From NCBI GenBank assembly GCA_027486845.1, contig JAIXOL010000068.1:42965-106964 (forward strand): 64,000 bases of DNA. Reading direction: 5' to 3'. Shown here in pieces: positions 36,739-45,705 of this stretch. The stretch's first letter is position 1, and each line of letters starts with the position of its first letter. This DNA is from Cytophagaceae bacterium (lineage in GTDB: Bacteria > Bacteroidota > Bacteroidia > Cytophagales > Spirosomataceae). A program made the position numbers and the translations under genes. The notes beneath the pieces are model-generated. The model saw nothing but the letters and a program-made list of their open reading frames with translations. It was not told where the DNA came from and did no database searches.

Positions 36739-37716
36739 ATGAGGCTAATCAAACACCCAGTTTTGTGCAACTACTACGTAACCTATCGCTGCAATGCTAC
36801 GTGTAGTTTTTGTGATATTTGGGAAAAACCCTCACCGTATATTACTCTAGAAAATTTCAGAGAAAATATAATTGGTTTAAAAAAGCTTGGTGTCAAAGTA
36901 ATTGATTTTACTGGAGGAGAACCTCTTTTACACCGTGAAATAGATATACTACTTGAAGAGGCAAAAAAAGCAGGATTTATTACTACTGTCACTACAAACT
37001 GTTTACTCTACCCTAAGTATGCTGAACGCCTAAAAGGTAAAATTGATATGCTTCATTTTTCACTCGACTCACCAGATGAAGAAGAGCATAATTTGTCAAG
37101 AGGAGTTAAGTGTTTCGATAAAATACTAGATTCAATACAGATAGCGAAAAAAAATAAAGAAAGACCAGATATCTTATTCACAGTATTTGAACAAAATGTG
37201 GATAAGATAGAGCGAGTGTGGAATGAAATCACACAACCCAATGATTTAGTCTTGATTCTTAATCCAGTTTTCAACTATAATAATGTTGAAACTGGGGAAA
37301 ACCTTTCGGAAAAGAGTTTAAAAAAACTTTTGTGGTGGGGAAAACAGAAAAATGTCTATTTGAATGAAGCATTTATTGAACTCAGAAAAAATGGGGGAAA
37401 TCATGTGGAAAACCCAGTCTGCCGAGCGGCTTCTACAACAATTGTTATATCACCAGAAAATAAATTAGTGCTTCCATGCTATCATCTTGGAACAAAAGAT
37501 TTTGAGATAAAGGGAAATCTAATTGATTTATATAAATCGAAAGAAGTGCAAGAAATTGTGGCCTTGGAAGGGAAATTTAAAGAGTGCGAAGGTTGTGTAA
37601 TCAACTGTTATATGCAACCATCTTTTTCGGTAGAAATTAACAAATACTTCTGGAAAGCACTTCCAAGCACCTTAAAATACAATTATATCAAAGGTACTTG
37701 GAAGAATCTTTTTTAA
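36739..37716 (+). CDS. Radical SAM protein with SPASM-like C-terminal cluster domain
   Basis: A 325-residue enzyme. The radical SAM [4Fe-4S] motif is Cys18-x3-Cys22-x2-Cys25 ('TYRCNATCSFCDIWEK'), followed by 'DFTGGEPLLHREID' (SAM-binding GGEP). The C-terminal part carries further cysteines ('PVCRAASTTIVISPENKLVLPCYHLGTKDFEIKGNL...KECEGCVINCYMQPSF') typical of SPASM/twitch auxiliary clusters. Substrate is unknown; members mature peptides or modify small molecules. No precursor-peptide gene is evident next to it. It lies 94 bases after accD. Confidence 0.87.
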   Translation: MRLIKHPVLCNYYVTYRCNATCSFCDIWEKPSPYITLENFRENIIGLKKLGVKVIDFTGGEPLLHREIDILLEEAKKAGFITTVTTNCLLYPKYAERLKGKIDMLHFSLDSPDEEEHNLSRGVKCFDKILDSIQIAKKNKERPDILFTVFEQNVDKIERVWNEITQPNDLVLILNPVFNYNNVETGENLSEKSLKKLLWWGKQKNVYLNEAFIELRKNGGNHVENPVCRAASTTIVISPENKLVLPCYHLGTKDFEIKGNLIDLYKSKEVQEIVALEGKFKECEGCVINCYMQPSFSVEINKYFWKALPSTLKYNYIKGTWKNLF

Positions 37717-37747
37717 AAGAAAATATAGACTAAAAACTAAAGATAGA

Positions 37748-38650
37748 TTACTTTTTAGGTTTGGCCTTATTTTTATCAATAGTAGTCTCAATCGAACTTA
37801 CCGCCGAAATTCCAAAGAAACCCACTGCCTTTTTTATAGATTTTAAGTTCCGATTGACAACATTAGTTGGAATATTAGCTAAAGGCGTAGAAAATAAACT
37901 ACCATCTTGCGAAACCTGTTGAACAAACTGTAAATAAAAAAACTGCTCCTGCGTAATTGAATAAACATCAACTTTCAAAGTATCTTTATCTGAATATAAT
38001 TCACGACCAACCGAAGTGCGAATGGGTAAAATGAACAAAAGTCCATCAGTCTTTGAACCAGGACTAAAACCAGCATCGTATGCAACTTGAATCTCGGTAG
38101 CTTTTGAAAAATACTTGTTATTTTTAGCCGCCTTTATCCAATAACAATCTCCTTCGCCTTCAAAATCTTTGGCATAAAATTGAGGTTGAAAACCCTCTTG
38201 TGGACCATTAGCAGGTTTAACAGGTAGTTTATTTACTTCATAATTGATTGAATCAATCTTTGGTACACGGTTGAGTTTAGAAACTGAAATATACTCTTCA
38301 CCACCATAATTTATATAAAGAGCATATTGCTTACCGATTTTGTTTAGAGGCTTATTTTTAGCATCATAAATATAGATTCCATCTTTTTTTAAATCCTTAA
38401 ATTCATAAGCTACACTATCTTGGTCGAACACAAAAACGGTTGCTCCAAGTGCTGGTTTGATAGCCGAGTTATCGAAGTACCCTTGAGTCAAAGTAAGCTT
38501 GATAGTTTGTGTTTCGGCCTTATTATTAATGAGGGCATCAACTGAAAGTTGTGATACACCTTCTTTTACACTAATATCAATCACATCTGTACATGAAAAT
38601 ATAATTACAGATAAAAAGGATATAAAAAATAAATTGCGAAAAATTTTCAT
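37748..38650 (-). CDS. DUF4249 lipoprotein (partner of TonB-dependent receptor)
   Basis: A 300-residue lipoprotein (MKIFRNLFFISFLSVIIFSC, Cys20). The DUF4249 family typically follows a SusC-like receptor. Seen: 'VDALINNKAETQTIKLTLTQGYFDNSAIKPALGATVFVFDQDSVAYEF' (beta-sandwich start) and 'CYWIKAAKNNKYFS'. It lies 76 bases after the receptor gene and on the same strand. Presumed to sit on the outer membrane and help capture a nutrient; the ligand is unknown. A parallel pair on the other strand at 43305-46818 shows the same organisation. Confidence 0.85.
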   Translation of the reverse strand: MKIFRNLFFISFLSVIIFSCTDVIDISVKEGVSQLSVDALINNKAETQTIKLTLTQGYFDNSAIKPALGATVFVFDQDSVAYEFKDLKKDGIYIYDAKNKPLNKIGKQYALYINYGGEEYISVSKLNRVPKIDSINYEVNKLPVKPANGPQEGFQPQFYAKDFEGEGDCYWIKAAKNNKYFSKATEIQVAYDAGFSPGSKTDGLLFILPIRTSVGRELYSDKDTLKVDVYSITQEQFFYLQFVQQVSQDGSLFSTPLANIPTNVVNRNLKSIKKAVGFFGISAVSSIETTIDKNKAKPKK

Positions 38651-38726
38651 TGTTTAGTATGTTTTTTTAGATTTCACTCAGATACAAGCGGTGACCGAGC
38701 GAATCGAACTGCCGAAGCAGCAGTGA
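38651..38726 (-). repeat. Short dispersed-repeat-like spacer between receptor and DUF4249 gene
   Basis: The spacer contains 'GGTGACCGAGCGAATCGAAC', which resembles the GAGCGxAxTCGA-type repeats common between Bacteroidota genes (another is at 49227-49274). It may be a repeat remnant inside the operon. Confidence 0.3.
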
Positions 38727-41084
38727 TTAGAATTTAAAATTATATGTAACGGCAGGAATAACCGAACCAAAAACTGCATAACGAACTGCTTCAGTTTTGG
38801 TCTGGTCTTTTTCGTTTTGACGAACAAAGACTGAAAAAGGGTTTCGACGATTATAAACATTATAAACCGAAAAAACCCATTCGCCAGTTCCACGCTTAAA
38901 GAAACCATATTTGGTTTGACGAGTAGCTGCGAAATCCAAACGATGCGAAGCTGGAATTCGGTAAGTATTGCGAGTATCATAATAATTATGAGGTAATGCA
39001 AAGCCTTGCCAAATAAATTTATTAGTTGGAAAACTAGCAGGTGTGCCTGTACTAAAAGAAAAATTACTTGAAAATGTCCAACGCTTATTCAAGTCATAAA
39101 TAGCTACTACTGATAAATTATGAGTCTTGTCAATTCTACTTGGAAACCAAGTATTTTGATTCAAACCTTCAATCTTTCTTTCAGTACGAGCAAGTGTATA
39201 ACTTACCCAACCATTAAATTTACCCTTAGCTTTTTTCACATAAAACTCTGCCCCGTAAGCTCGACCTTTTCCCGAAAGCAAATCAGCTTCAACGGCAGGG
39301 TTCAATAATAAATCGGCATTTCTTACATAATCAATTTGGTTATAAAGGTCTTTGTAATAAACCTCAATGGAAGTTTCAAAAAGATTCTCACTGAAATTAT
39401 GAAAATATCCTAGTGCAAATTGGTCGGCCAATTGTGGTTTAATGTTATTGCTGCTAGGAGTCCAAACGTCAAGTGGCGAAGAAGCGGTGGTATTTGATAA
39501 TAGATGAATATATTGAGCTAAACGATTATAACTCAACTTGATTGAATTATCTTGCCCAAGACTAAAATTGGCCGCAAATCTTGGCTCAAAATTACCATAT
39601 TGCTGAATACTTTTTCCCCATCCATATTCGGTGGTTTTTACAATCCTTCTACGTTCGCCATCATTGTTGGATGCACTAAGTTCGAAAGCATTACCTTTTC
39701 CGAGATAGTTATAGAGTGAATAACGAATTCCATATTGAAGCGAGATTTTTGAATTCAATTTTTGTTCGTTTCCAATGTATATTGCACTTTCAGAACCAAA
39801 TTTATCTGCTAAACCAATTGTTCGTTCAACACCTCCAGAAATTGCCACTGCTTGTCCAGGATTGAAGGAATAATAAGTTAATTGCCCGCCAAAAGTAATT
39901 GTATTCTTTGTGTTTGGGTAATAAGTAAAATCTGGTTTTATACTATAAGTGATTATATTTGATTTCCAACGGAAAGCGTCTTGGTCGTTTTTCTTTTTTA
40001 AATCAGATTGTAAAGCATAATCATAATTACTATAAAAAACGGTATTATTTAAGAAAAGCTTATTATTAAAAACATGATTCCACCTGAAACTTGTAGTTGC
40101 ATTTCCCCAATTAAAACCAAAATCAGAACCAAAAGTATCACGTCCAAAATATCCAGAAAGAAAAACAGTATTCTTTTCATTAACACGATAATTGGCTTTT
40201 GCCGTAAAATCATAAAAATAAAAACTCGTTCCTCTCAAATCAGAATTTAAAAAAGGTTTTGCTAAAACATCAATATACGATCGGCGTAATGCAACAATAA
40301 AAGAACCCTTATCTTTCAAAAAAGGACGTTCATATGTTAATCGTGAAAAAATACTTCCAATTCCACCCGAAAATTGTGGTTTTTTTGAGTTTCCTTCTTT
40401 CATTCTTACATCTAAAATCGAAGAAACTCGACCGCCGTACTGCGAAGGAATTCCACCTTTTATTAGTTTCACATCTTTCACTGCGTCGGGATTAAAAACC
40501 GAGAAAAATCCAAAAAGGTGAGAAGAGTTATAAACAGGGGCTTCATCAAGCAAAACTAAATTTTGGTCAATTCCACCACCACGAACGTTGAAACCTGAAG
40601 CACCTTCACCAACGGAAGTCACACCTGGAAGAAACTGAATACTTTTTATAATATCAACTTCTCCGAGCAATGCAGGCATTTTTTGCATTGTTTTTATGTC
40701 AACTTTATTGACAGACATTTCAAGGCTTTTTACATTATCGTCAGCTTTTTTTGAAGAAATAACCACTTCTTGCAAAAGCTTTGAATCATCTTTTAGCTCG
40801 AAATCTAACTTTATATCTTGAGTTAAATCAACTTGCCTAATAATTTTTTCAAAGCCTACATACGTCAACACCAAGTTGTACGTTCCTTTGGGAAGTGTCA
40901 ATGAATAGAAGCCATAAGGGTTGGTTTGAGTACCTGTCTTAACTTCCTGCACATAAACCGAAACGCCAATTAAACCTTCTCCGTTGGCGGCATCTTTTAT
41001 GTAGCCATTTACTGTAAACTTTTCTTGTGCGGAGACATTCCACGTGAAAAACAGACTAACTAAAAACAATAATAGTTTTTTCAT
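38727..41084 (-). CDS. TonB-dependent outer-membrane receptor with carboxypeptidase-like N-terminal domain
   Basis: A 785-residue receptor. Signal MKKLLLFLVSLFFTWNVSA, a CarboxypepD_reg-like domain at about 22-105 ('VNGYIKDAANGEGLIGVSVYVQEVKTGTQTNPYGFYSLTLPKGTYNLVLTYVGFE'), a plug at about 115-235 ('LLGEVDIIKSIQFLPGVTSVGEGASGFNVRGGGIDQNLVLLDEAPVYNSSHLFGFFSVFNPDAV', 'GGIPSQYGGRVSSILDVRMKEG'), then a 22-strand-type barrel ending in a terminal Phe. It imports an unidentified substrate using TonB energy. It is paralogous to the receptor at 43305-45704. Confidence 0.93.
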   Translation of the reverse strand: MKKLLLFLVSLFFTWNVSAQEKFTVNGYIKDAANGEGLIGVSVYVQEVKTGTQTNPYGFYSLTLPKGTYNLVLTYVGFEKIIRQVDLTQDIKLDFELKDDSKLLQEVVISSKKADDNVKSLEMSVNKVDIKTMQKMPALLGEVDIIKSIQFLPGVTSVGEGASGFNVRGGGIDQNLVLLDEAPVYNSSHLFGFFSVFNPDAVKDVKLIKGGIPSQYGGRVSSILDVRMKEGNSKKPQFSGGIGSIFSRLTYERPFLKDKGSFIVALRRSYIDVLAKPFLNSDLRGTSFYFYDFTAKANYRVNEKNTVFLSGYFGRDTFGSDFGFNWGNATTSFRWNHVFNNKLFLNNTVFYSNYDYALQSDLKKKNDQDAFRWKSNIITYSIKPDFTYYPNTKNTITFGGQLTYYSFNPGQAVAISGGVERTIGLADKFGSESAIYIGNEQKLNSKISLQYGIRYSLYNYLGKGNAFELSASNNDGERRRIVKTTEYGWGKSIQQYGNFEPRFAANFSLGQDNSIKLSYNRLAQYIHLLSNTTASSPLDVWTPSSNNIKPQLADQFALGYFHNFSENLFETSIEVYYKDLYNQIDYVRNADLLLNPAVEADLLSGKGRAYGAEFYVKKAKGKFNGWVSYTLARTERKIEGLNQNTWFPSRIDKTHNLSVVAIYDLNKRWTFSSNFSFSTGTPASFPTNKFIWQGFALPHNYYDTRNTYRIPASHRLDFAATRQTKYGFFKRGTGEWVFSVYNVYNRRNPFSVFVRQNEKDQTKTEAVRYAVFGSVIPAVTYNFKF

Positions 41085-41463
41085 GAATTGGATTTTTTGT
41101 AGTAATAAAAATGAAAACTATTCCCCTTTAAAATGATATTTTTAAATGTAGATGTTTAATTTGATGATAATTTTGAACACTTTTAACTTAAAAATAGTGA
41201 AGAATGCTAGATTTTAGTTTTGAATGAATATTTAAAAAAAATAATAAACTTGATACAAAACCAAGATTTTTCTCAAATGTAATAACGTGTTAGATGTGTT
41301 GAAAGTTTTGTTTGACGAAGCGGAAGTTTTGTGGGATAAAAGGGAAATGAGTGAAAATTATCAACAAAAGAGAATAATGTGGATTAATAATAGAGAATAT
41401 TTTAAGAAATTGCCATAAATTAATCAAAAACAAAAGTTTTTTATCAGAAACCAAAAAAATTAG
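41085..41463. other. 379-base region between divergent genes, with one possible very short reading frame
   Basis: It separates the divergent receptor and rhamnosidase-remnant genes and should hold both promoters. No clear promoter is visible. A frame from a GTG at 41287 to a stop at 41418 reads 43 residues including 'VLFDEAEVLWDKREMSENYQ', which has protein-like composition, but there is no ATG or recognisable domain; it may be a decayed gene end or chance. Confidence 0.4.
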
Positions 41464-43134
41464 ATGAAGAAAATACTTTTTTTACTTTTTATAAGTTTGA
41501 ATATTTTTCAGACAAATGCACAAACAATCGAAAAACTTAAATGTGAATATAAAGAAACTCCGATGGGCTTAGAAGTATTAAATCCAAGATTATCATGGCA
41601 AATGAAAGCAACAAATCGTGGAGCGAAACAATCAGCCTATCAAATTTTAGTAGCCGATAATGAAGCCGATTTAAAGAAAGATATTGGAAATGTTTGGAAC
41701 TCAGGTATGGTAAAATCGGAGCAATCAATAAAAATTGACTATGCAGGCAAGCCAATTGAATCTCGAAAAAGATATTTTTGGAAAGTGAAAATATGGAATG
41801 AAAAAAACAAACCAACACTTTACAGTGAGTCAACTTGGTGGGAAATGGCACTACTAAAAAAAGAAGATTGGTCAGCACACTGGATTGGTAAAAATGGAAC
41901 TGAGGGCAAATCTATAGAACTTCAAAAAGAATTTAACTTAGGCAAACGTGCCACAAGAGCTAGAATATATGTAACAGGATTGGGAGCATACCACTTGATT
42001 TTCAATGGTAAAAAAGTTGGGCAAGATATTCTTACCCCAGGTTTTATCAGTTCCATGAAAACGCTGCCTTACCAAATTTATGAAATCTCAAACGAAGATT
42101 TAAGTATCGGTATCAACTTTATTACCGCCACACTCGGAAATGCATGGCAAAAAGGGAATTTGCCAAACAAACTGTTATTTCAAATGGAAATGGAGTTTTA
42201 TGATGGTTCTCGCCAAACCGTTATTTCGGACGGAAGTTGGAAAACTCGACTTTCGCCAATTGTCACAAATTCAATTTATGCTGGTGAAGTTTACAACGCT
42301 CAACTCGAATATGGAAAGGATTGGGAAAATGCCGCAATTATGGATGGTACCCAAGACATGCCAGAATTAAAACCTTTGATAGTGCCACAAATGCAAGTCA
42401 TAAAGGAAATAAAAGCCATAAAAATATCCGAACCTAGAAAAGGGCGTTATATTTTTGATTTTGGACAGAACATTGTTGGTTACGCTTATTTACAAATAGA
42501 AGGAAAAGCAACTAAAGAAGTTGAACTAAAATATGCCGAAACTTTGACAGACAAAGGATTAGCAGAACATAAAGGAATAAAACCAACCGATAAATACATT
42601 CTAAAAGGTTATGGTGTAGAAAAATGGGAACCCAAATTTAGTTATCACGGATTTAGATATGTAGAGGTAGAAGGGCTTCCTAAAAAAGCTGATGAAAATA
42701 CATTGATTGCAAAGGTAATTTATGAAAATATCCCTTTCATAGAAAACAACGCTTATTCAGACGAGCTTTTGGAAAAAATTTATACAAAAAAAGCAATCAA
42801 AGAACCAAACTTCAATGAATCAAAGACTGTTATCGCTCCAACTTTGACAGCTGAAACAAAAACTTTCGATATAAATTATGGACAAATTACTAGCCAATCG
42901 AGCTTGCAAGGAAATAAGTTTAGTTTAAAATTGAGCATTCCTGCGAACTCTTCTGTACAAGTTCAGTTACCGCTCCAAACCGGAAAAACCATAAATAATA
43001 TAAAAGAAAGCGGAAAACCTTTTATTTCCAAGAAAAAGCCTGTAAAAGTAGAAGGTGTAACTTTGGTAAAAACTGAAAAAGATAAAGCGATATTTGAGGT
43101 TTTGAGTGGAAATTATGAGTTTGTAGTGGAGTAA
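41464..43134 (+). CDS. GH78 alpha-L-rhamnosidase lacking its catalytic domain (internal deletion)
   Basis: A 556-residue exported protein (signal MKKILFLLFISLNIFQTNAQ). In order: N-terminal Ig-like domain about 21-128 ('MGLEVLNPRLSWQMKAT...YFWKVKIWNEKNKP'), the Bac_rhamnosid_N domain about 145-300 ('RARIYVTGLGAYHLIFNGKKVGQDILTPGF'), and the following beta domain about 320-410 ('YIFDFGQNIVGYAYLQIEGKATKEVELKYAETL...FSYHGFRYVEVEGL'). At 'SDELLEKIY' (about residue 435) a normal family member would enter the (alpha/alpha)6 catalytic barrel of about 400 residues. Here it runs straight into the C-terminal domain ('ITSQSSLQGNKFSLKLSIPANSSVQVQLP...FEVLSGNYEFV'). The enzyme therefore cannot be active. 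It may be a decaying gene or a rhamnose-binding protein. Confidence 0.88.
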   Translation: MKKILFLLFISLNIFQTNAQTIEKLKCEYKETPMGLEVLNPRLSWQMKATNRGAKQSAYQILVADNEADLKKDIGNVWNSGMVKSEQSIKIDYAGKPIESRKRYFWKVKIWNEKNKPTLYSESTWWEMALLKKEDWSAHWIGKNGTEGKSIELQKEFNLGKRATRARIYVTGLGAYHLIFNGKKVGQDILTPGFISSMKTLPYQIYEISNEDLSIGINFITATLGNAWQKGNLPNKLLFQMEMEFYDGSRQTVISDGSWKTRLSPIVTNSIYAGEVYNAQLEYGKDWENAAIMDGTQDMPELKPLIVPQMQVIKEIKAIKISEPRKGRYIFDFGQNIVGYAYLQIEGKATKEVELKYAETLTDKGLAEHKGIKPTDKYILKGYGVEKWEPKFSYHGFRYVEVEGLPKKADENTLIAKVIYENIPFIENNAYSDELLEKIYTKKAIKEPNFNESKTVIAPTLTAETKTFDINYGQITSQSSLQGNKFSLKLSIPANSSVQVQLPLQTGKTINNIKESGKPFISKKKPVKVEGVTLVKTEKDKAIFEVLSGNYEFVVE

Positions 43135-43304
43135 ACCGAAAAAAATATTGTTTTTTGAAAAATATGAGTCATTTTGTAAAACAATTTTATAAATTGGTAC
43201 AAGTGTCGTCTTGAAGGATTTATAAATTAGGTCGCTAAAAAGATTGAAGCACATTAAATTTTTAAATTTTACATTTCATCACCTTAATTTCCAAAATATT
43301 GATA

Positions 43305-45704
43305 ATGAATAAGTTGTGGCTTGTTTTATTTATAATAGTACCAGTGTTGGGCTTTACACAAAGTAAAGTAACAGTAAAAGGTAGAATTACACAGGCAAAT
43401 ACCAACTTACCAATTTTTGGTGCAAATATTCTTATACCTCAAACAGGATATGGTACAACAACCGATTCTCTCGGAAACTATGAAATGACAATTCTGAAAG
43501 GAAACTTTCTTATAAAAATTACGCATCAAGGCTATTTTAGTAAAAACTTACAACTTGATGCTACGAAAAATTTTACGCAAAATTTTATTCTTGATGAAAA
43601 AGTCAATGATTTAGCCGAAATAGAAGTTAGTGCTAAAAGTGCTAATCAAAATGTAAAAAGTCTCGTCACAGGCGTTTCGAGTTTAAACTATAAAGCATTA
43701 AAAAAACTGCCGACTTTACTCGGGGAAGTCGATATTATTAAAAGCCTTTTTACATTACCTGGCGTTACAACGGTAGGAGAGGGAGCATCGGGTTTCAATG
43801 TAAGAGGCGGTAATATTGATCAAAATTTAATTTTACTTGAGGAGACTCCCATTTTCAATTCTTCACACTTGATGGGTTTTTTCTCAGTTTTTAATCCAGA
43901 TGCTTTCAGAGATTTTAATTTTTATCGTGGAGGAGTTCCTGCCCAATTCGGCGGCAGGGTTTCGTCGGTTTTGAGTATCAATCTAAAAGATGCTAATGCT
44001 AGTAAATTTTCAGTCAATGGCGGCGTCGGAACAATTTCGAGTCGATTATTTATTGAAAGTCCAATAATAAAAGATAAACTTAGTTTTTTTGTGGCAGGTC
44101 GTATCTCCTACGTTGACCAAATTGTTAATCTATTTAAAATCAAGCGTTTGGCAGGAAGCAAAGCAAATTTCTATGATTTAACAGCTAAAATTGAATATAA
44201 ACCAACCAAAAAAGATAGAATTTCGGTTTCAGCATTTCTAGGAAATGATAATTTTAAACTTGCAAAAGATACAATTACAACAATTGACGAAAACAGCGAT
44301 GCTCTATACAATTGGACTTCTCGAAATCTTTCACCATCATGGTCACATTATTTTGGACCGAAATTTACTATTAAAACTCACGCTATTTATGCAAACTATG
44401 AAGTCAATATTATAAATGCTGACTCGGCAACGGCTTTCAACCTCAAAAGTTCTATTGCCTATAAAAGTATAAAATCAGTTTTAATTTATACACCCAACGA
44501 TAGGCATGAAGCCGAAATAGGGTTTCAAGTAAATAGTTATCTCATAAAACCAGGAAGTTTATTGCCAACTTTGGCAACGTCAAACAAAAATCCAGTAATA
44601 TTGCTTAATGAACGAGGCATTGAATCGGCTATTTTCATTAATGATAAAATCAAAGTTAGTTCAAAATTTGATGTTGGTATCGGTTTACGATTTGCCATGT
44701 ATCAAGCACTAGGAAGCGGTAAAGTTTATAATTATGAAATAGGACAGCCTCGAACAACTCTCAGTCTGACCGATTCTACAATATTCGCCAAAGGCGAAGT
44801 CATCAAGCAATATTCAAGCATAGAGCCGAGAATTTCGTTCAATTATAGCGTCAGTGCCAATTCAAGCATTAAGGCGAGTTTAAATAGAATGAGTCAATTT
44901 ATTAATTTACTATCAAATACAACGGCAGCTTTACCGAGCGATAGATGGAAATTGAGCGATACATATACAAAACCACAATATTCTGACCAATTTTCATTAG
45001 GTTTTTTCATGAATTCAAAAGATAAAACTTACGAATTTTCTGCCGAACTTTTCTATAAAAAACTCTACAACGCCATTGATTACAAAGATGGAGAAACCTT
45101 AATTTTAAATCCAAAACCTGAAACCGTTATTTTGCAAGGCAATGGTTTTGCCTATGGTGCTGAATTGTTTATAAAGAAAAACTTAGGAGTTTTCACGGGT
45201 TGGCTAAGTTATACCTATTCTCAAACACGCATAAAAATACTTGGTGCAACGCCGGATGAAACGATTAATAATGGCAACTATTTTCCGCCAATATTCAACC
45301 GTCCACATAGTTTCAATGCCATTGGCTCGTATCAAGCAAGCAAAACTGTTTCTTTTTCAGGAAATGCCAATTTTACTTCTGGTCGGGCAATTACTTATCC
45401 AGCCTCAAAATTATTTTTATCAGGTTCGTTTTTACCCTATTACAATAGTCGAAACCAATCACAAATTCCAAATTATCTAAGATTCGATTTTTCAATGAAT
45501 ATCGAAACCCATCCTTACCGCACAAAAGGCTATCGAAGCAATTGGAATTTTTCACTTTATAATATTTTAGCTCGTCGAAATGCCTACTCAGTTTTTTTGA
45601 GACAGCAAACACCGTTCAATATTTATGATTCGAGGGTAAAAATCTACAAACTTTCAATTCTTGGAAGTGTTATACCATCACTAACCTATAATTTCAAGTT
45701 CTGA
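43305..45704 (+). CDS. TonB-dependent outer-membrane receptor (second copy)
   Basis: A 799-residue receptor, read from the ATG before NKLWLVLFIIVPVLGFTQ; an upstream TTG is less likely. Domains match the receptor at 38727: CarboxypepD_reg-like (about 20-105, 'GRITQANTNLPIFGANILIPQTGYGTTTDSLGNYEMTILKGNF'), plug ('LLGEVDIIKSLFTLPGVTTVGEGASGFNVRGGNIDQNLILLEETPIFNSSHLMGFFSVFNPDAF'), barrel ending 'SLTYNFKF'. The two share near-identical plug phrases, so they are ancient duplicates. The DUF4249 gene begins only two bases after the stop, so they are translated together. Confidence 0.94.
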   Translation: MNKLWLVLFIIVPVLGFTQSKVTVKGRITQANTNLPIFGANILIPQTGYGTTTDSLGNYEMTILKGNFLIKITHQGYFSKNLQLDATKNFTQNFILDEKVNDLAEIEVSAKSANQNVKSLVTGVSSLNYKALKKLPTLLGEVDIIKSLFTLPGVTTVGEGASGFNVRGGNIDQNLILLEETPIFNSSHLMGFFSVFNPDAFRDFNFYRGGVPAQFGGRVSSVLSINLKDANASKFSVNGGVGTISSRLFIESPIIKDKLSFFVAGRISYVDQIVNLFKIKRLAGSKANFYDLTAKIEYKPTKKDRISVSAFLGNDNFKLAKDTITTIDENSDALYNWTSRNLSPSWSHYFGPKFTIKTHAIYANYEVNIINADSATAFNLKSSIAYKSIKSVLIYTPNDRHEAEIGFQVNSYLIKPGSLLPTLATSNKNPVILLNERGIESAIFINDKIKVSSKFDVGIGLRFAMYQALGSGKVYNYEIGQPRTTLSLTDSTIFAKGEVIKQYSSIEPRISFNYSVSANSSIKASLNRMSQFINLLSNTTAALPSDRWKLSDTYTKPQYSDQFSLGFFMNSKDKTYEFSAELFYKKLYNAIDYKDGETLILNPKPETVILQGNGFAYGAELFIKKNLGVFTGWLSYTYSQTRIKILGATPDETINNGNYFPPIFNRPHSFNAIGSYQASKTVSFSGNANFTSGRAITYPASKLFLSGSFLPYYNSRNQSQIPNYLRFDFSMNIETHPYRTKGYRSNWNFSLYNILARRNAYSVFLRQQTPFNIYDSRVKIYKLSILGSVIPSLTYNFKF

Positions 45705-45705
45705 C

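Noticed and set aside
41037..41051. parS-like sequence TTCCACGTGAAAA
   Set aside because: Three mismatches to the 14-base core and inside the receptor signal-peptide codons; chance similarity.
41287..41418. 43-codon GTG frame before the rhamnosidase remnant
   Set aside because: No ATG, no recognisable domain and too short to support as a gene.
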